Shown here one piece after another: positions 44,998 to 54,827 of a DNA stretch of 64,000 nt. The DNA comes from Sphaerisporangium sp. TRM90804. GTDB lineage: Bacteria; Actinomycetota; Actinomycetes; Streptosporangiales; Streptosporangiaceae. The notes under the pieces are model-generated. The model had not been told where the DNA came from. It searched no databases and was given only the letters and a program-made list of their open reading frames with translations. Within the stretch, counting starts at the first letter, position 1. Every line of letters starts with the position of its first letter. The translations under genes and the position numbers were made by a program. The stretch is from the NCBI RefSeq assembly GCF_029846175.1, contig NZ_JARWAC010000030.1:124001-188000 (forward strand), read 5' to 3'.

Positions 44998-46431
44998 TTG
45001 ACCACCCGTCTGCAGAACTTCATCAACGGTGAGCTCGCGGACGCCAAGAGCGGCCGGTTCTCCGACGTGGTCGACCCGTGCACGGGTGAGGCCTACCTCC
45101 AGGCGCCGGTCTCCGGCCAGGACGACGTCGACGCCGCCTACGCGGCGGCCGGCGCGGCCTTCGAGGCGTGGGGGACCGCGACGCCGGGCGAGCGCGCGAA
45201 CCTCCTGCTGAAGGTCGCCGACGCGATCGAGGCGCGGGCCGGCGAGCTGGTCGAGGCCGAGTGCCGCAACACGGGCAAGCCCCGCGCCCGCATGGCCGAG
45301 GACGAGATCCCCCCGGCGGCCGACCACTTCCGCTTCTTCGCCGGCGCCGCACGCACGCTGGAGGGCCCCACCTCCGGGGAGTTCCTGGCCGACCACACCT
45401 CGGTGGTCCGGCACGAGCCCATCGGCGTGGTGGGCCAGGTGACGCCGTGGAACTACCCGCTGATGATGGCGGTGTGGAAGATCGCCCCGGCGCTCGCCGC
45501 GGGGAACACGGTCGTGCTCAAGCCCTCCGACACCACCCCGGTCTCCACGGTGAAGCTCGCCGAGATCATGGGCGAGATCCTCCCGGCGGGCGTCTTCAAC
45601 GTCGTCGTGGGCGACCGGGAGACCGGCGCGCTGGTCGTCGGCCACCCCGCCGCCTCCATGGTCGCGATCACCGGTTCGGTCGGCGCGGGCGTCCAGGTGG
45701 CCAAGTCGGCCGCCGACGACCTCAAGCGCGTCCACCTGGAGCTGGGCGGCAAGGCGCCGGTCGTCGTGTTCGACGACGTCAGGGACATCGCCGGGGTCGC
45801 CGAGGCGATCGCCGGCGCCGGTCTGTACAACGCCGGGCAGGACTGCACCGCGGCCTGCCGGGTGCTGGTGCACGAGAGCATCCACGAGCCGTTCCTGGCC
45901 GCGCTCGCCGAGGCCGCCGCGGCCACGAAGACCGGCGCGCTGGACGACGAGGACGCCTTCTACGGCCCGCTCAACAACGCCACGCAGCTCGCCCGGGTCG
46001 AGGGCTTCCTGGAGCGGATCCCCGGCCACGCGAAGGTCGTCACCGGCGGCAGGCGCGTCGGCGACGCCGGCTTCCTGTTCGAGCCGACCGTCGTCGACGG
46101 GCTCCAGCAGGAAGACGAGATGATCCAGACCGAGGTGTTCGGCCCGGTCATCACGGTGCAGACGTTCGCCGACGAGGCGGAGGCGCTCACCAAGGCCAAC
46201 GACGTGAAGTACGGCCTGTCCGCGTCGGTGTGGACCTCCGACCACGGGCGCGCGATGCGCATGTCCCGGCGGCTGGACTTCGGCGTCGTGTGGGTCAACA
46301 CCCACATCCCGTTCGTCTCGGAGATGCCGCACGGCGGCTTCAAGCACTCGGGGTACGGCAAGGACCTCTCGGTGTTCGGCCTGCACGACTACACGAGGGT
46401 CAAGCACGTCATGCATTACATCGGCGAATGA
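44998..46431 (+). CDS. Gamma-aminobutyraldehyde dehydrogenase
   Basis: The 477-residue enzyme starts at a TTG with AAGGAGG 6 nt upstream. Motifs: GVVGQVTPWNYPLMM (NAD site), VHLELGGKAPVVVF (catalytic Glu) and YNAGQDCTAACRVLV (catalytic Cys), the last typical of aminobutyraldehyde dehydrogenases (PatD/PuuC group). It would oxidise 4-aminobutanal, made from putrescine, to GABA. It heads an operon with a polyamine importer and an amine oxidase. Confidence 0.88.
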   Translation: MTTRLQNFINGELADAKSGRFSDVVDPCTGEAYLQAPVSGQDDVDAAYAAAGAAFEAWGTATPGERANLLLKVADAIEARAGELVEAECRNTGKPRARMAEDEIPPAADHFRFFAGAARTLEGPTSGEFLADHTSVVRHEPIGVVGQVTPWNYPLMMAVWKIAPALAAGNTVVLKPSDTTPVSTVKLAEIMGEILPAGVFNVVVGDRETGALVVGHPAASMVAITGSVGAGVQVAKSAADDLKRVHLELGGKAPVVVFDDVRDIAGVAEAIAGAGLYNAGQDCTAACRVLVHESIHEPFLAALAEAAAATKTGALDDEDAFYGPLNNATQLARVEGFLERIPGHAKVVTGGRRVGDAGFLFEPTVVDGLQQEDEMIQTEVFGPVITVQTFADEAEALTKANDVKYGLSASVWTSDHGRAMRMSRRLDFGVVWVNTHIPFVSEMPHGGFKHSGYGKDLSVFGLHDYTRVKHVMHYIGE

Positions 46432-46495
46432 CCGGACCGGCTCACGGGCGCTGTCGCCTCGCATGCCGGTCGGCTTAGAAGAGGGATAGCCTGGA

Positions 46496-47647
46496 ATGAC
46501 GGAAATCCAGGCGGGCAGGGGGGCGGCCGTCGCGGCCGCCTCCGGGGATTCCCAGGTGCCCGCCATCGAGCTCGACGGCGTCGTCAAGGAGTACCAAGCG
46601 CAGGGTGAGGTCGTACAGGCGGTCAAGGGCGTCAGCCTCTCGATCGCCGAGGGCGAGTTCTTCTCCATGCTGGGGCCCTCCGGGTGCGGCAAGACCACCA
46701 CCATGCGGATGATCGCCGGGTTCGAGGATCCGTCGCGCGGCACCGTCCGGCTGCACGGGCAGGACGTCACGGACGTGCCGCCCAACAAGCGTGACGTCAA
46801 CATGGTCTTCCAGTCCTACGCGCTGTTCCCGCACATGAGCGTCTGGGAGAACGTCGCCTTCGGCCTGCGGCGGCGCCGCGTGCCCGCGCAGGAGATCAAG
46901 AACCGGGTCGGCGCGATACTGGAGATCGTCGATCTCACCGGCCGCGAGAAGCGGCGCCCGCGCGAGATGTCCGGCGGCCAGCAGCAGCGGGTGGCGCTCG
47001 CCCGCGCGCTGGTCAACAACCCGCGCGCCCTGCTGCTGGACGAGCCCCTCGGCGCGCTGGATCTCAAGCTGCGCCAGGCGATGCAGATGGAGCTCAAGCG
47101 CATCCAGCGCGAGGTCGGCATCACCTTCGTGTACGTGACCCACGACCAGAACGAGGCGCTCACCATGAGCGACCGCATCGCCGTCATGAACGACGGCCTG
47201 GTCGAGCAGCTCGCCGGTCCCCGGGAGATCTACGAGCGCCCCGCGACGACGTTCGTCGCGGGCTTCATCGGCACCTCCAACCTGCTGAGCGGGACGGCGG
47301 AGCGGGTGGACGGCGGCACGGCCCTGCTGCGCGTCGGCGAGCGGGGAAGGGTGCTGGTGCCGGTCGGGGACGACGTCCGGCAGGGCGGCGCGGTGGAGGT
47401 GACCGTGCGCCCGGAGAAGATCCGGATCTCCGTCGAGGAGCCCGCCGCGGACGTCAGCGCCGTGCCCGGGACGGTCGCCGAGGTCGTCTACCTCGGCACC
47501 TACAACAGTTATGCCGTGAACCTGGCCGGCGGCGCGGAGTTCACGGTGTTCGAGCAGAACGCCAGCAACAGTGACATCACGGCGGAGCGGGGTGCCTCCG
47601 TCTGGCTGTCGTGGCAGCCGCAGCACTCGTACGCGATAGGAAGTTGA
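46496..47647 (+). CDS. potA: Spermidine/putrescine ABC importer ATPase
   Basis: The 383-residue protein has Walker A GPSGCGKTTT, signature MSGGQQQRVALARAL, Walker B LLLDEPLGALD, H-loop YVTHDQNEAL and a C-terminal TOBE domain (VTVRPEKIRI). The order potA-potD-potB-potC with short gaps supports polyamine specificity. It lies 64 bp after the dehydrogenase gene. Confidence 0.92.
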   Translation: MTEIQAGRGAAVAAASGDSQVPAIELDGVVKEYQAQGEVVQAVKGVSLSIAEGEFFSMLGPSGCGKTTTMRMIAGFEDPSRGTVRLHGQDVTDVPPNKRDVNMVFQSYALFPHMSVWENVAFGLRRRRVPAQEIKNRVGAILEIVDLTGREKRRPREMSGGQQQRVALARALVNNPRALLLDEPLGALDLKLRQAMQMELKRIQREVGITFVYVTHDQNEALTMSDRIAVMNDGLVEQLAGPREIYERPATTFVAGFIGTSNLLSGTAERVDGGTALLRVGERGRVLVPVGDDVRQGGAVEVTVRPEKIRISVEEPAADVSAVPGTVAEVVYLGTYNSYAVNLAGGAEFTVFEQNASNSDITAERGASVWLSWQPQHSYAIGS

Positions 47648-47655
47648 CCCTTTTC

Positions 47656-48930
47656 ATGACCACCGCCCCTCGCGATCTCGCGTTCCTTCGCGGCCTCACC
47701 CAGGCCCGCACCCGCTCCGGCTCCGCCGCGACCCCGCTCACCCGCCGCGACGCCCTGCGCGTCGCGGGCCTGTCAGCCGCGGCCCTGGGCCTGGCCGCCT
47801 GCGGCGTGCAGGGCCGGGGCGCCGCGGCCCCGCCCCAGAAGGACGCCGTCGCCGGCTACTGGGCGGACAAGAAGCAGAACGGCACCCTGCGCTTCGCCAA
47901 CTGGCCGCTGTACATGGACAAGGACGGCAAGCGGTACGTCACCCTGGAGAGCTTCACCAAGGAGACCGGCATCCAGGTCGAGTACCAGGAGGCCATCCAG
48001 GACATGTCCACCTGGTTCGGCAAGATCCAGCCGCAGCTCGCCGCCGGGCAGGACATCGGCTACGACCTGATGGTCATGACCAACGGCATCCAGCTCGGCC
48101 GGGCGGTCGCGCTGGGCTACCTGGTGCCGCTGGACCACGCCAGGCTGCCGAACTTCGCCGCCAACGCGGGGGACACGTTCAAGAACCGCTCCTACGACAA
48201 GGGGAACGTGTACACGATCCCCTGGCAGTCGGGCGTGACCGGCATCGCGTACAACCCCAAGTACGTGGACGGCGAGGTCACGAGCATCCAGGAGCTGTGG
48301 AACCCGAAGTACAAGGGCAAGGTCGGCATGCTGCTGGACAACCAGGAGATCGCGAACTTCGGCCTGTTCGCGCTCGGCATCGACCCGGACAAGTCGGTCG
48401 AGGCGGACTGGCGTAAGGCGGGTCAGAAGCTTCAGGAGCAGCGTGACGCCGGAATCGTCCGCAAGTACTACGAGAACGACTACGTGGACGCGCTCGTCCG
48501 CGGCGACATCTGGATGTGCATGGCCTGGTCGGGCGACGTCTACCAGCAGATCGCCGAGGGCCAGGACCTGAAGTTCGTCGTCCCCCAGGAGGGGGCCACG
48601 ATCTGGACCGACAACATGTGCATCCCGAAGACCGCGCGGAACCCGGTCGACGCGCTGGCGATGATGGACTACTCATACAAGCCCGAGATCGCGGCCAACC
48701 TCGCCGAGTACATCAACTACATCACCCCGGTGCCCGGAACGCAGGCCCTGCTCAAGGACCGCGCCGCCAAGGCCTCCGGCGACGACAAGGAAGCGCTCGA
48801 CCTGCTGGCGGCCAGCCCGCTGATCTACCCCTCGGACGCCGACATGGCCAGGCTGCGGTCGTACAAGACGCTGACCTCCGCCGAGGAGAAGGTCTTCGAG
48901 GGCATCTTCCAGCCGATCACGCAAGGTTAG
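47656..48930 (+). CDS. potD: Polyamine ABC importer binding protein, Tat-type lipoprotein
   Basis: The ATG at MTTAPRDLAFLRG gives 424 residues, though its ribosome site is weak. The signal has twin Arg and a lipobox (LTRRDALRVAG then LGLAACG), implying Tat export followed by lipid anchoring. The mature part has GTLRFANWPLYMD, the N-terminal PotD/PotF strand, and GYDLMVMTN, VTGIAYNPKY and WMCMAWSGDVYQ, which line polyamine sites in the family. Specificity for putrescine or spermidine cannot be told by eye. Confidence 0.9.
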   Translation: MTTAPRDLAFLRGLTQARTRSGSAATPLTRRDALRVAGLSAAALGLAACGVQGRGAAAPPQKDAVAGYWADKKQNGTLRFANWPLYMDKDGKRYVTLESFTKETGIQVEYQEAIQDMSTWFGKIQPQLAAGQDIGYDLMVMTNGIQLGRAVALGYLVPLDHARLPNFAANAGDTFKNRSYDKGNVYTIPWQSGVTGIAYNPKYVDGEVTSIQELWNPKYKGKVGMLLDNQEIANFGLFALGIDPDKSVEADWRKAGQKLQEQRDAGIVRKYYENDYVDALVRGDIWMCMAWSGDVYQQIAEGQDLKFVVPQEGATIWTDNMCIPKTARNPVDALAMMDYSYKPEIAANLAEYINYITPVPGTQALLKDRAAKASGDDKEALDLLAASPLIYPSDADMARLRSYKTLTSAEEKVFEGIFQPITQG

Positions 48931-48932
48931 GC

Positions 48933-49787
48933 ATGAGACGCCGGATCGCGCCCTACCTCCTGGTCCTGCCCGGAGGCCTGTGGCTCATCGCCTTCCTGGT
49001 GGTGCCGCTCGTCTTCATGGCGTCGGTCTCCACCCAGGAGGGCGACATCGTCAACGGGTTCGCCCAGACCTTCCGGTTCGCCAACTTCGCCGACGCCCTG
49101 ACCGAGTACCGGACGCAGTTCCTGCGCTCGGCGGGCTACGGGCTGGCGGGCACGGTGCTGACCATCGCGCTGGCCTACCCGGTGGCGTACTGGATCGCGT
49201 TCAAGGCCGGCAGGCGCAAGTCGACGTACCTCCTGCTCGTGCTGCTGCCGTTCTTCGTGTCGTTCGTGCTGCGCACCGTCTCCTGGAAGTTCCTGCTGGC
49301 CGACGACGGCATCCTGCTGCAGCCGCTGAAGAGCGCCGGCCTGCTGGCGCAGGACTTCCACGTGCTGCAGACGACGGCCGCGGTGGTCGGCGGCCTCACC
49401 TACAACTACCTGCCGTTCATGGTGCTGCCGATCTACGTGGCGCTGGAGCGGGTGGACCCGCGCGTCGTGGAGGCGTCCCAGGACCTCTACGCCTCGCGCC
49501 TGACGTCGTTCACCAAGGTCGTGCTTCCGCTGTCGCTGCCCGGCGTGTTCGCGGGCGTGCTGATGACGTTCGTCCCGATGACGGCCGACTACGTCAACGC
49601 GGCCATCCTCGGCGGCCCCGCCAACACGATGATCGGCAACATCATCCAGACGGAGTACCTGGTGAACAACGACTACCCCGCCGGAGCGGCGCTGTCGTTC
49701 ACGCTCATGGCCGCCATGCTGATCGGCATCTTCGTCTACGCCAGGGCCCTGGGCACCGAGAACGTGCTTGAGGCGGCGGCGCGATGA
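48933..49787 (+). CDS. potB: Polyamine ABC importer permease (PotB-like)
   Basis: The 284-residue protein starts two bases after the potD stop. Six membrane segments are visible, beginning YLLVLPGGLWLIAFLVVPLVFM. The EAA loop is VVEASQDLYASRLTSFTKVVLPLSLPG. DADDGILL-like LLADDGILLQPL and TYNYLPFMVLPIYVALERVD are typical of PotB/PotH. Its stop overlaps the potC ATG. Confidence 0.9.
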   Translation: MRRRIAPYLLVLPGGLWLIAFLVVPLVFMASVSTQEGDIVNGFAQTFRFANFADALTEYRTQFLRSAGYGLAGTVLTIALAYPVAYWIAFKAGRRKSTYLLLVLLPFFVSFVLRTVSWKFLLADDGILLQPLKSAGLLAQDFHVLQTTAAVVGGLTYNYLPFMVLPIYVALERVDPRVVEASQDLYASRLTSFTKVVLPLSLPGVFAGVLMTFVPMTADYVNAAILGGPANTMIGNIIQTEYLVNNDYPAGAALSFTLMAAMLIGIFVYARALGTENVLEAAAR

Positions 49788-50638
49788 GCGGCCCGCTCAG
49801 CCCCGCGCTGCCCGCCGTGGCGGCCGGCGGACCGCGCACCGGCCCGGCGCGCCGTCCCCGCAAGCGCTGGGGCGACCGCCTGCTGTACGGCTACACCTGG
49901 CTCGTGCTGATCTGGCTCTTCGCGCCGATAGCCGTGATGATCGCGTTCGGCTTCAACGACACCCGGAGCAAGTCGAACGTGAGCTGGCAGGGCTTCACGT
50001 TCAAGTGGTGGGGCAGGCTCGGCGACTACCCCGACCTGACCCTCGCCGTGGTCAACTCCGTGACGATCGCCCTGCTCGCCACGCTGATCACCACCGTGCT
50101 CGGCACGCTGATGGGCGTCGCGCTCGGCCGGTACCGTTTCCGCGGCCAGGGCGCCACCAACCTGGTCATGTTCGCCGCCATCTCCTCGCCCGAGCTGGTC
50201 ATGGGCGCCTCGCTGCTGTCGCTGTTCGTCAGCCTGGGGGTGCAGACCGGGTACTACACGATCGTGATCGCGCACGTGCTGTTCGCGGTCTCGTTCGTCG
50301 CGGTCACCGTGCGGGCGCGCGTCGTCGGCCTGGACCCCTCGATCGAGGAGGCCGCGCGCGACCTCGGCGCCTCGACCTGGGTGACCTTCTGGCGGGTGAC
50401 GTTCCCGATGATCCTCCCGGGCGTCGTGTCCGGCGCGCTGCTGGCGTTCGCGCTGTCGATCGACGACTTCGTCATCACGCAGTTCACCAGCGGCCCCACC
50501 ATCACCTTCCCCCTGTGGATCTACGGCGCCGTCCGCATCGGCGTGCCGCCACAGGTCAACATCCTCGGCACGCTGATCTTCGCGGTCGGCGTGGCGATCG
50601 CCGTGATCAACACGGTGACCTCCCGGCGCCGCACCTGA
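49784..50638 (+). CDS. potC: Polyamine ABC importer permease (PotC-like)
   Basis: The 284-residue protein starts at an ATG overlapping potB (ATGA). After a basic Pro/Arg-rich N-terminus there are six membrane segments. PotC features: FNDTRSKSNVSWQGFTFKWW, the EAA loop IEEAARDLGASTWVTFWRVTFPMILPG, and SIDDFVITQFTSGP, which is diagnostic for PotC/PotI. Confidence 0.92.
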   Translation: MSGPLSPALPAVAAGGPRTGPARRPRKRWGDRLLYGYTWLVLIWLFAPIAVMIAFGFNDTRSKSNVSWQGFTFKWWGRLGDYPDLTLAVVNSVTIALLATLITTVLGTLMGVALGRYRFRGQGATNLVMFAAISSPELVMGASLLSLFVSLGVQTGYYTIVIAHVLFAVSFVAVTVRARVVGLDPSIEEAARDLGASTWVTFWRVTFPMILPGVVSGALLAFALSIDDFVITQFTSGPTITFPLWIYGAVRIGVPPQVNILGTLIFAVGVAIAVINTVTSRRRT

Positions 50639-50717
50639 GCCCGGGGACATGACCGGGCGGGGACGCGGCGCCCCGTCCGGAAAGCACAACAACGCGTTTC
50701 GTGAGGACGTGGAAATC

Positions 50718-52112
50718 GTGGATCCGCTGATAGCGCTGGCTGACGCGGAGCGTAAGCCGTACTGGTTGGACAGTCCGGACAATCCCGAGCCGTTACGCCG
50801 GCTCTTCGAACACACCACCGCCGACCTGGTCGTGGTCGGCGGCGGCTTCTCGGGGCTGTGGACGGCCCTGATCGCCAAGGAACGCGACCCCTCGCTCGAC
50901 GTCGTCCTGCTGGAGGGCAGGCGCGTCGGCTGGGCCGCGTCCGGGCGCAACGGCGGGTTCTGCGGGGCCAGCCTGACCCACGGGCTCGGCAACGGCCTGG
51001 CGCGCTGGCCGCGGGAGATCGCCGCCCTGGTGCGGATGGGCAGGGAGAACCTCGACGAGATCGAGCGGACCGTGGCCCGCCACGGCATCGACTGCGGGTT
51101 CGAGCGCACCGGCGAGCTGCACGTGGCCACCGAGCCCTGGCAGCTCGGCGCCATGGCCGGGGAGGCCGACATCGCACGCGAGCTGGACATGGACGTCCGG
51201 CTGCTGGACGCCGGGCAGGTGCGCGCCGAGGTCGGCTCGCCCACCTACGCCGGCGGCGTGTGGGACCGCGACGGCTGCGCGATGATCGACCCCGCCCGGC
51301 TCGCCTGGGGCCTGCGCGACGCCTGCCTGTCGGCGGGCGTCCGGGTGTACGAGCGCACCCCGGTGCGCTCGATCCGCGACGACGGGACGGCCCTGCACCT
51401 GTCCACCCCGCACGCCGACGTGCGCGCGGCCAAGGTCGCCCTCGGCACGGGCGTGTTCCCGCCGCTGCTCGGACGGCTCAGGAGCTTCCTGGTGCCGGTC
51501 TACGACTACGCGCTGATGACCGAGCCGCTGAGCGCGGCCCAGCTCGGCGCGGTCGGCTGGCGCAACCGGCAGGGCATCGGCGACGGCGCCAACCAGTTCC
51601 ACTACTACCGGCTGACCGAGGACAACCGCATCCTGTGGGGCGGCTACGACGCCGTCTACTACAACGGCGGCATCGTGCGGGAGGAGTACGACCAGAACGA
51701 CGCCACGTTCGCCAAGCTCGCCGAGCACTTCTTCACCACCTTCCCGCAGCTCGCCGACGTGCGCTTCACGCACAGGTGGGGCGGCGTGATCGACACGTGC
51801 AGCAGGTTCAGCGCGTTCTTCGGCACGGCGCACCACGGCCGGCTCGCCTACGCGGTGGGCTACACCGGGCTGGGCGTCGGCCCCACCCGGTTCGGGGCCA
51901 ACGTCATGCTCGACCTGCTCTCGGGCGAGCCGACCGAGCGCACCGAGCTGCGGATGGTGCGGGAGAAACCGGTGCCGTTCCCGCCCGAGCCGCTGCGTTC
52001 GGGGGTCATCCAGCTCACCCGCTGGTCGATCGCCCGCGCCGACGCCCAGCAGGGACGTCGCAACCTCTGGCTGCGCACGCTGGACCGCCTGGGGCTCGGT
52101 TTCGACTCCTGA
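50718..52112 (+). CDS. FAD-dependent amine oxidoreductase, PuuB/OrdL-like
   Basis: The GTG at MDPLIALADAERKPYWLDS gives 464 residues; an ATG 23 codons earlier is possible. FAD-binding motif DLVVVGGGFSGLWTALIA, GWAASGRNGGFCGASLTHG, LMTEPLSAAQ, GGYDAVYYNGG and a C-terminal GYTGLGVGPTRFGANVML fit the DAO family and the gamma-glutamylputrescine oxidase group. It would oxidise putrescine or gamma-glutamylputrescine to an aldehyde for the dehydrogenase at the head of the operon. It lies 79 bp after potC. Confidence 0.82.
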   Translation: MDPLIALADAERKPYWLDSPDNPEPLRRLFEHTTADLVVVGGGFSGLWTALIAKERDPSLDVVLLEGRRVGWAASGRNGGFCGASLTHGLGNGLARWPREIAALVRMGRENLDEIERTVARHGIDCGFERTGELHVATEPWQLGAMAGEADIARELDMDVRLLDAGQVRAEVGSPTYAGGVWDRDGCAMIDPARLAWGLRDACLSAGVRVYERTPVRSIRDDGTALHLSTPHADVRAAKVALGTGVFPPLLGRLRSFLVPVYDYALMTEPLSAAQLGAVGWRNRQGIGDGANQFHYYRLTEDNRILWGGYDAVYYNGGIVREEYDQNDATFAKLAEHFFTTFPQLADVRFTHRWGGVIDTCSRFSAFFGTAHHGRLAYAVGYTGLGVGPTRFGANVMLDLLSGEPTERTELRMVREKPVPFPPEPLRSGVIQLTRWSIARADAQQGRRNLWLRTLDRLGLGFDS

Positions 52113-52274
52113 CCGACGGCGAGGCGGGCGCCCCGCGCCCGGGGCGTCCGCCCTCCGCCGCTGCCCAGGGCGGCATTTCACAACGCGAAGAGCCCCATAG
52201 TGACGTGCATACCGCCTGTTTCCTGGGCAGAAGCCCTTGCAACACTTACGGTGAACCAGCTTAAGGATGAGGGC

Positions 52275-54827
52275 ATGACCAGTCTCGGGGAGTCGGTCGC
52301 CGTCGGCGTCGAGGAGGAGTTCCACGTCGTGGATCTCGAAACCCGCCATCTCGTCCCACGCGCGGGCAACCTGCTGAATCGGCTGCCGAACGAGCGCTTC
52401 ACCGAAGAGCTCCAGCGGTCGGTGGTGGAGTCCAACAGCCGCCCCTACGTGAGGCTGGAGGATCTCGGTCACGACCTGACGGCGCTGCGCCGCACGGTGA
52501 CCGAGGCCGCCGACGGTCTCGGCCTGGGCATCGTGGCGGCGGGAACCGTGCCGCTGGTCGACCCGGCGGCGCTGGAGATCTCGCCGGACGCGCGCTACGA
52601 GCAGATGCTGGAGGACTACCAGCTACTCACCCGCGAGCAGCTCATCTGCGGCGCCCAGGTGCACGTGGACGTGTCCGACCGCGATCTCGCCGTCGAGGCC
52701 GCCCACCGCGTGGCGCCCTGGCTGCCGCCCCTGCTGGCGCTCAGCGCCAGCTCCCCGTACTGGTTCGGCGCCGACAGCGGCTACGCCAGCTACCGCACGC
52801 TGGTGTGGCAGCGCTGGCCCACCACCGGCCCGGTGCGCCGGTTCTCCTCGGCCGCCGAGTACGACCAGATGGTCGCCGACCTGGTGCGGTCCGGGGTGAT
52901 CAGCGACCCGGGGATGATCTACTTCGACGTGCGCCCGTCCCGGCACCTGCCGACGGTGGAGCTGCGCATGTGCGACGCCTGCCCGCGGGTGGAGGACGTC
53001 GTGCTGCTGGCCGGCATCTTCCGCGCCCTGGTCCTGCGCGAGCTGCACGACCTCGAAGCCGGTGTGCCGATGCAGGAGACCCGCACCGAGATGGTGCGGG
53101 CGGCGACCTGGCGCTCGGCACGTTCCGGGCTCGAAGGCATGCTCGTCGACCCGGTGGAGGGCACGGCCATGCCGGCGGGCGAGGTGATCCGGCGGATGCT
53201 GACGGGCCTGCGCCCCCAGCTGGAGGCGACCGGCGACTGGGAGCTGGTCACCCTGCTCACCGAGGCCGCGCTGGCCCGCGGCAGCTCCGCCGCCCGTCAG
53301 CGCAAGCTGATGCAGAGCGGCGGCACGTGCGTCGACGTCGTCGACATGCTGGTGGCCGAGACCCGCGCGGACGGCTGGCACGAGCTGTACGGCGGCCCGC
53401 TGCCCGGCCTGGAGACCACCCTGCTCAAGGGGTACGAGGTCGTGAAGGACGAGGCGGTCATCGAGGGCATCGTGCGCGAGCCCTACCAGCCGGTCTTCAC
53501 GGTGCTCGACCGGCTCGGCGCGGTGGAGCTGCGTGAGCGCGAGACCACGCGGAACGCCTACATGGACGACAACGGCATGGCGTTCCGCGTCGGCGACGGC
53601 GAGGACCAGGAGGCCACCCCCGAGCACGGCACCGGTCAGGACGGCCGGATGCCCGTCGACCTGGTGCCCCGGCTCGTCGCGGCCGACGACTGGGCGATGA
53701 TCGAGGAGGGGATGCCGCAGCGCGTCCGCGCCCTCGAAGCGTTCGTGCGCGACGTCTACGGCAGGCGCGAGGCCATCAGGGACGGCGTGGTGCCCGGCTG
53801 GGTCGTGGAGGAGTCCACCGGATTCCGGCCGACCGGCCTGCGCGTGCACGAGGGGTCGGTCAGGTGCTCGGTCGCCGGGCTCGACCTGGCCCGCGACGGC
53901 GCCGGCCGCTGGATGGTGCTGGAGGACAACCTTCGCGTCCCCTCCGGCATCGGCTACGCGGTCGCCAACCGGCGGCTCGCCGCCCACATCGTGCCCGAGC
54001 TCGACCGGTCGCACGTCCACGACCCGGAGGGCACGGCCGCCCTGCTGCGCGAGACCCTGCTCGCCGCCTCGCCCGTGGACGACCCGGCGCTCGCCGTGGT
54101 GACCTCCGGGCGCGGCGACCCCGCCTACTTCGAGCACAGCCTGCTGGCCGAGGAGATGGGCGTGCCGCTCGTCCTCCCGGCCGACCTCACCGTCGACGAC
54201 GGCGTCGTGCGCGCCGCCGGCCGCCGCGTCGACGTGCTGTACCGCAGGATCAACGAGGACGACCTGCTGGCCGCCCCGATCGGGAATGCCCTGCTGGCCG
54301 CGATGGAGCGCGGGACGCTCACGCTGGCCAACGCCCCCGGCAACGGCGTCGCCGACGACAAGAGCCTGTACCGGTACGTGCCCCAGCTCATCGACTACTA
54401 CCTGGGGGAACGCCCGTTGCTGGCCAACGTGCCCACCTATCTGTGCCGTGACGAGCACGACCGCGAGAACGTGCTCGACCGCCTGACCGAGCTGGTCGTC
54501 AAGCCCGTGGACGGGTTCGGCGGGCACGGGGTGGTGATCGGCCAGGACGCCTCCGCGATGGAGCTGGAGGAGCTGCGCAAGGAGATCCTCGCCGCCCCCG
54601 AGCGGTGGGTGGCGCAGGAGACCGTGGCGCTGTCCACCCACCCCACCTTCGACGGCGACCGCATGCGGCCGCACGTGATCGACCTGCGGGCCTTCGTCCT
54701 CCTGGGACGAGAGGGCGTCGTGCCGCGGGCCGCGCTGACCCGGGTCGCGCCGCCCGACAGCATGATCGTGAACTCCTCCAAGGGCGGCGGCGCCAAGGAC
54801 ACCTGGCTGATGAAGGAGACGGCCTGA
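52275..54827 (+). CDS. Carboxylate-amine ligase (GCS2-like) fused to type-2 circularly permuted ATP-grasp
   Basis: The ATG at MTSLGESVAVGVEEEFHVVD follows AGGATGAGGG and gives 850 residues. Residues 8-370 are a glutamate-cysteine-ligase-2/YbdK domain (GVEEEFHVVD, ICGAQVHVDVSD, YFDVRPSRHLPTVELRMCD). Residues 430-840 are a CP-ATP-grasp type 2 domain (WVVEESTGFRPTGLRVHEG, VLEDNLRVPSGIGYA, DVLYRRINEDDL, VKPVDGFGGHGVVIG, HVIDLRAFVLLG). Both domains form amide bonds with ATP, so one chain may make two such bonds or a capped dipeptide. The stop overlaps the amidotransferase ATG (TGATG). Product unknown. Confidence 0.85.
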   Translation: MTSLGESVAVGVEEEFHVVDLETRHLVPRAGNLLNRLPNERFTEELQRSVVESNSRPYVRLEDLGHDLTALRRTVTEAADGLGLGIVAAGTVPLVDPAALEISPDARYEQMLEDYQLLTREQLICGAQVHVDVSDRDLAVEAAHRVAPWLPPLLALSASSPYWFGADSGYASYRTLVWQRWPTTGPVRRFSSAAEYDQMVADLVRSGVISDPGMIYFDVRPSRHLPTVELRMCDACPRVEDVVLLAGIFRALVLRELHDLEAGVPMQETRTEMVRAATWRSARSGLEGMLVDPVEGTAMPAGEVIRRMLTGLRPQLEATGDWELVTLLTEAALARGSSAARQRKLMQSGGTCVDVVDMLVAETRADGWHELYGGPLPGLETTLLKGYEVVKDEAVIEGIVREPYQPVFTVLDRLGAVELRERETTRNAYMDDNGMAFRVGDGEDQEATPEHGTGQDGRMPVDLVPRLVAADDWAMIEEGMPQRVRALEAFVRDVYGRREAIRDGVVPGWVVEESTGFRPTGLRVHEGSVRCSVAGLDLARDGAGRWMVLEDNLRVPSGIGYAVANRRLAAHIVPELDRSHVHDPEGTAALLRETLLAASPVDDPALAVVTSGRGDPAYFEHSLLAEEMGVPLVLPADLTVDDGVVRAAGRRVDVLYRRINEDDLLAAPIGNALLAAMERGTLTLANAPGNGVADDKSLYRYVPQLIDYYLGERPLLANVPTYLCRDEHDRENVLDRLTELVVKPVDGFGGHGVVIGQDASAMELEELRKEILAAPERWVAQETVALSTHPTFDGDRMRPHVIDLRAFVLLGREGVVPRAALTRVAPPDSMIVNSSKGGGAKDTWLMKETA

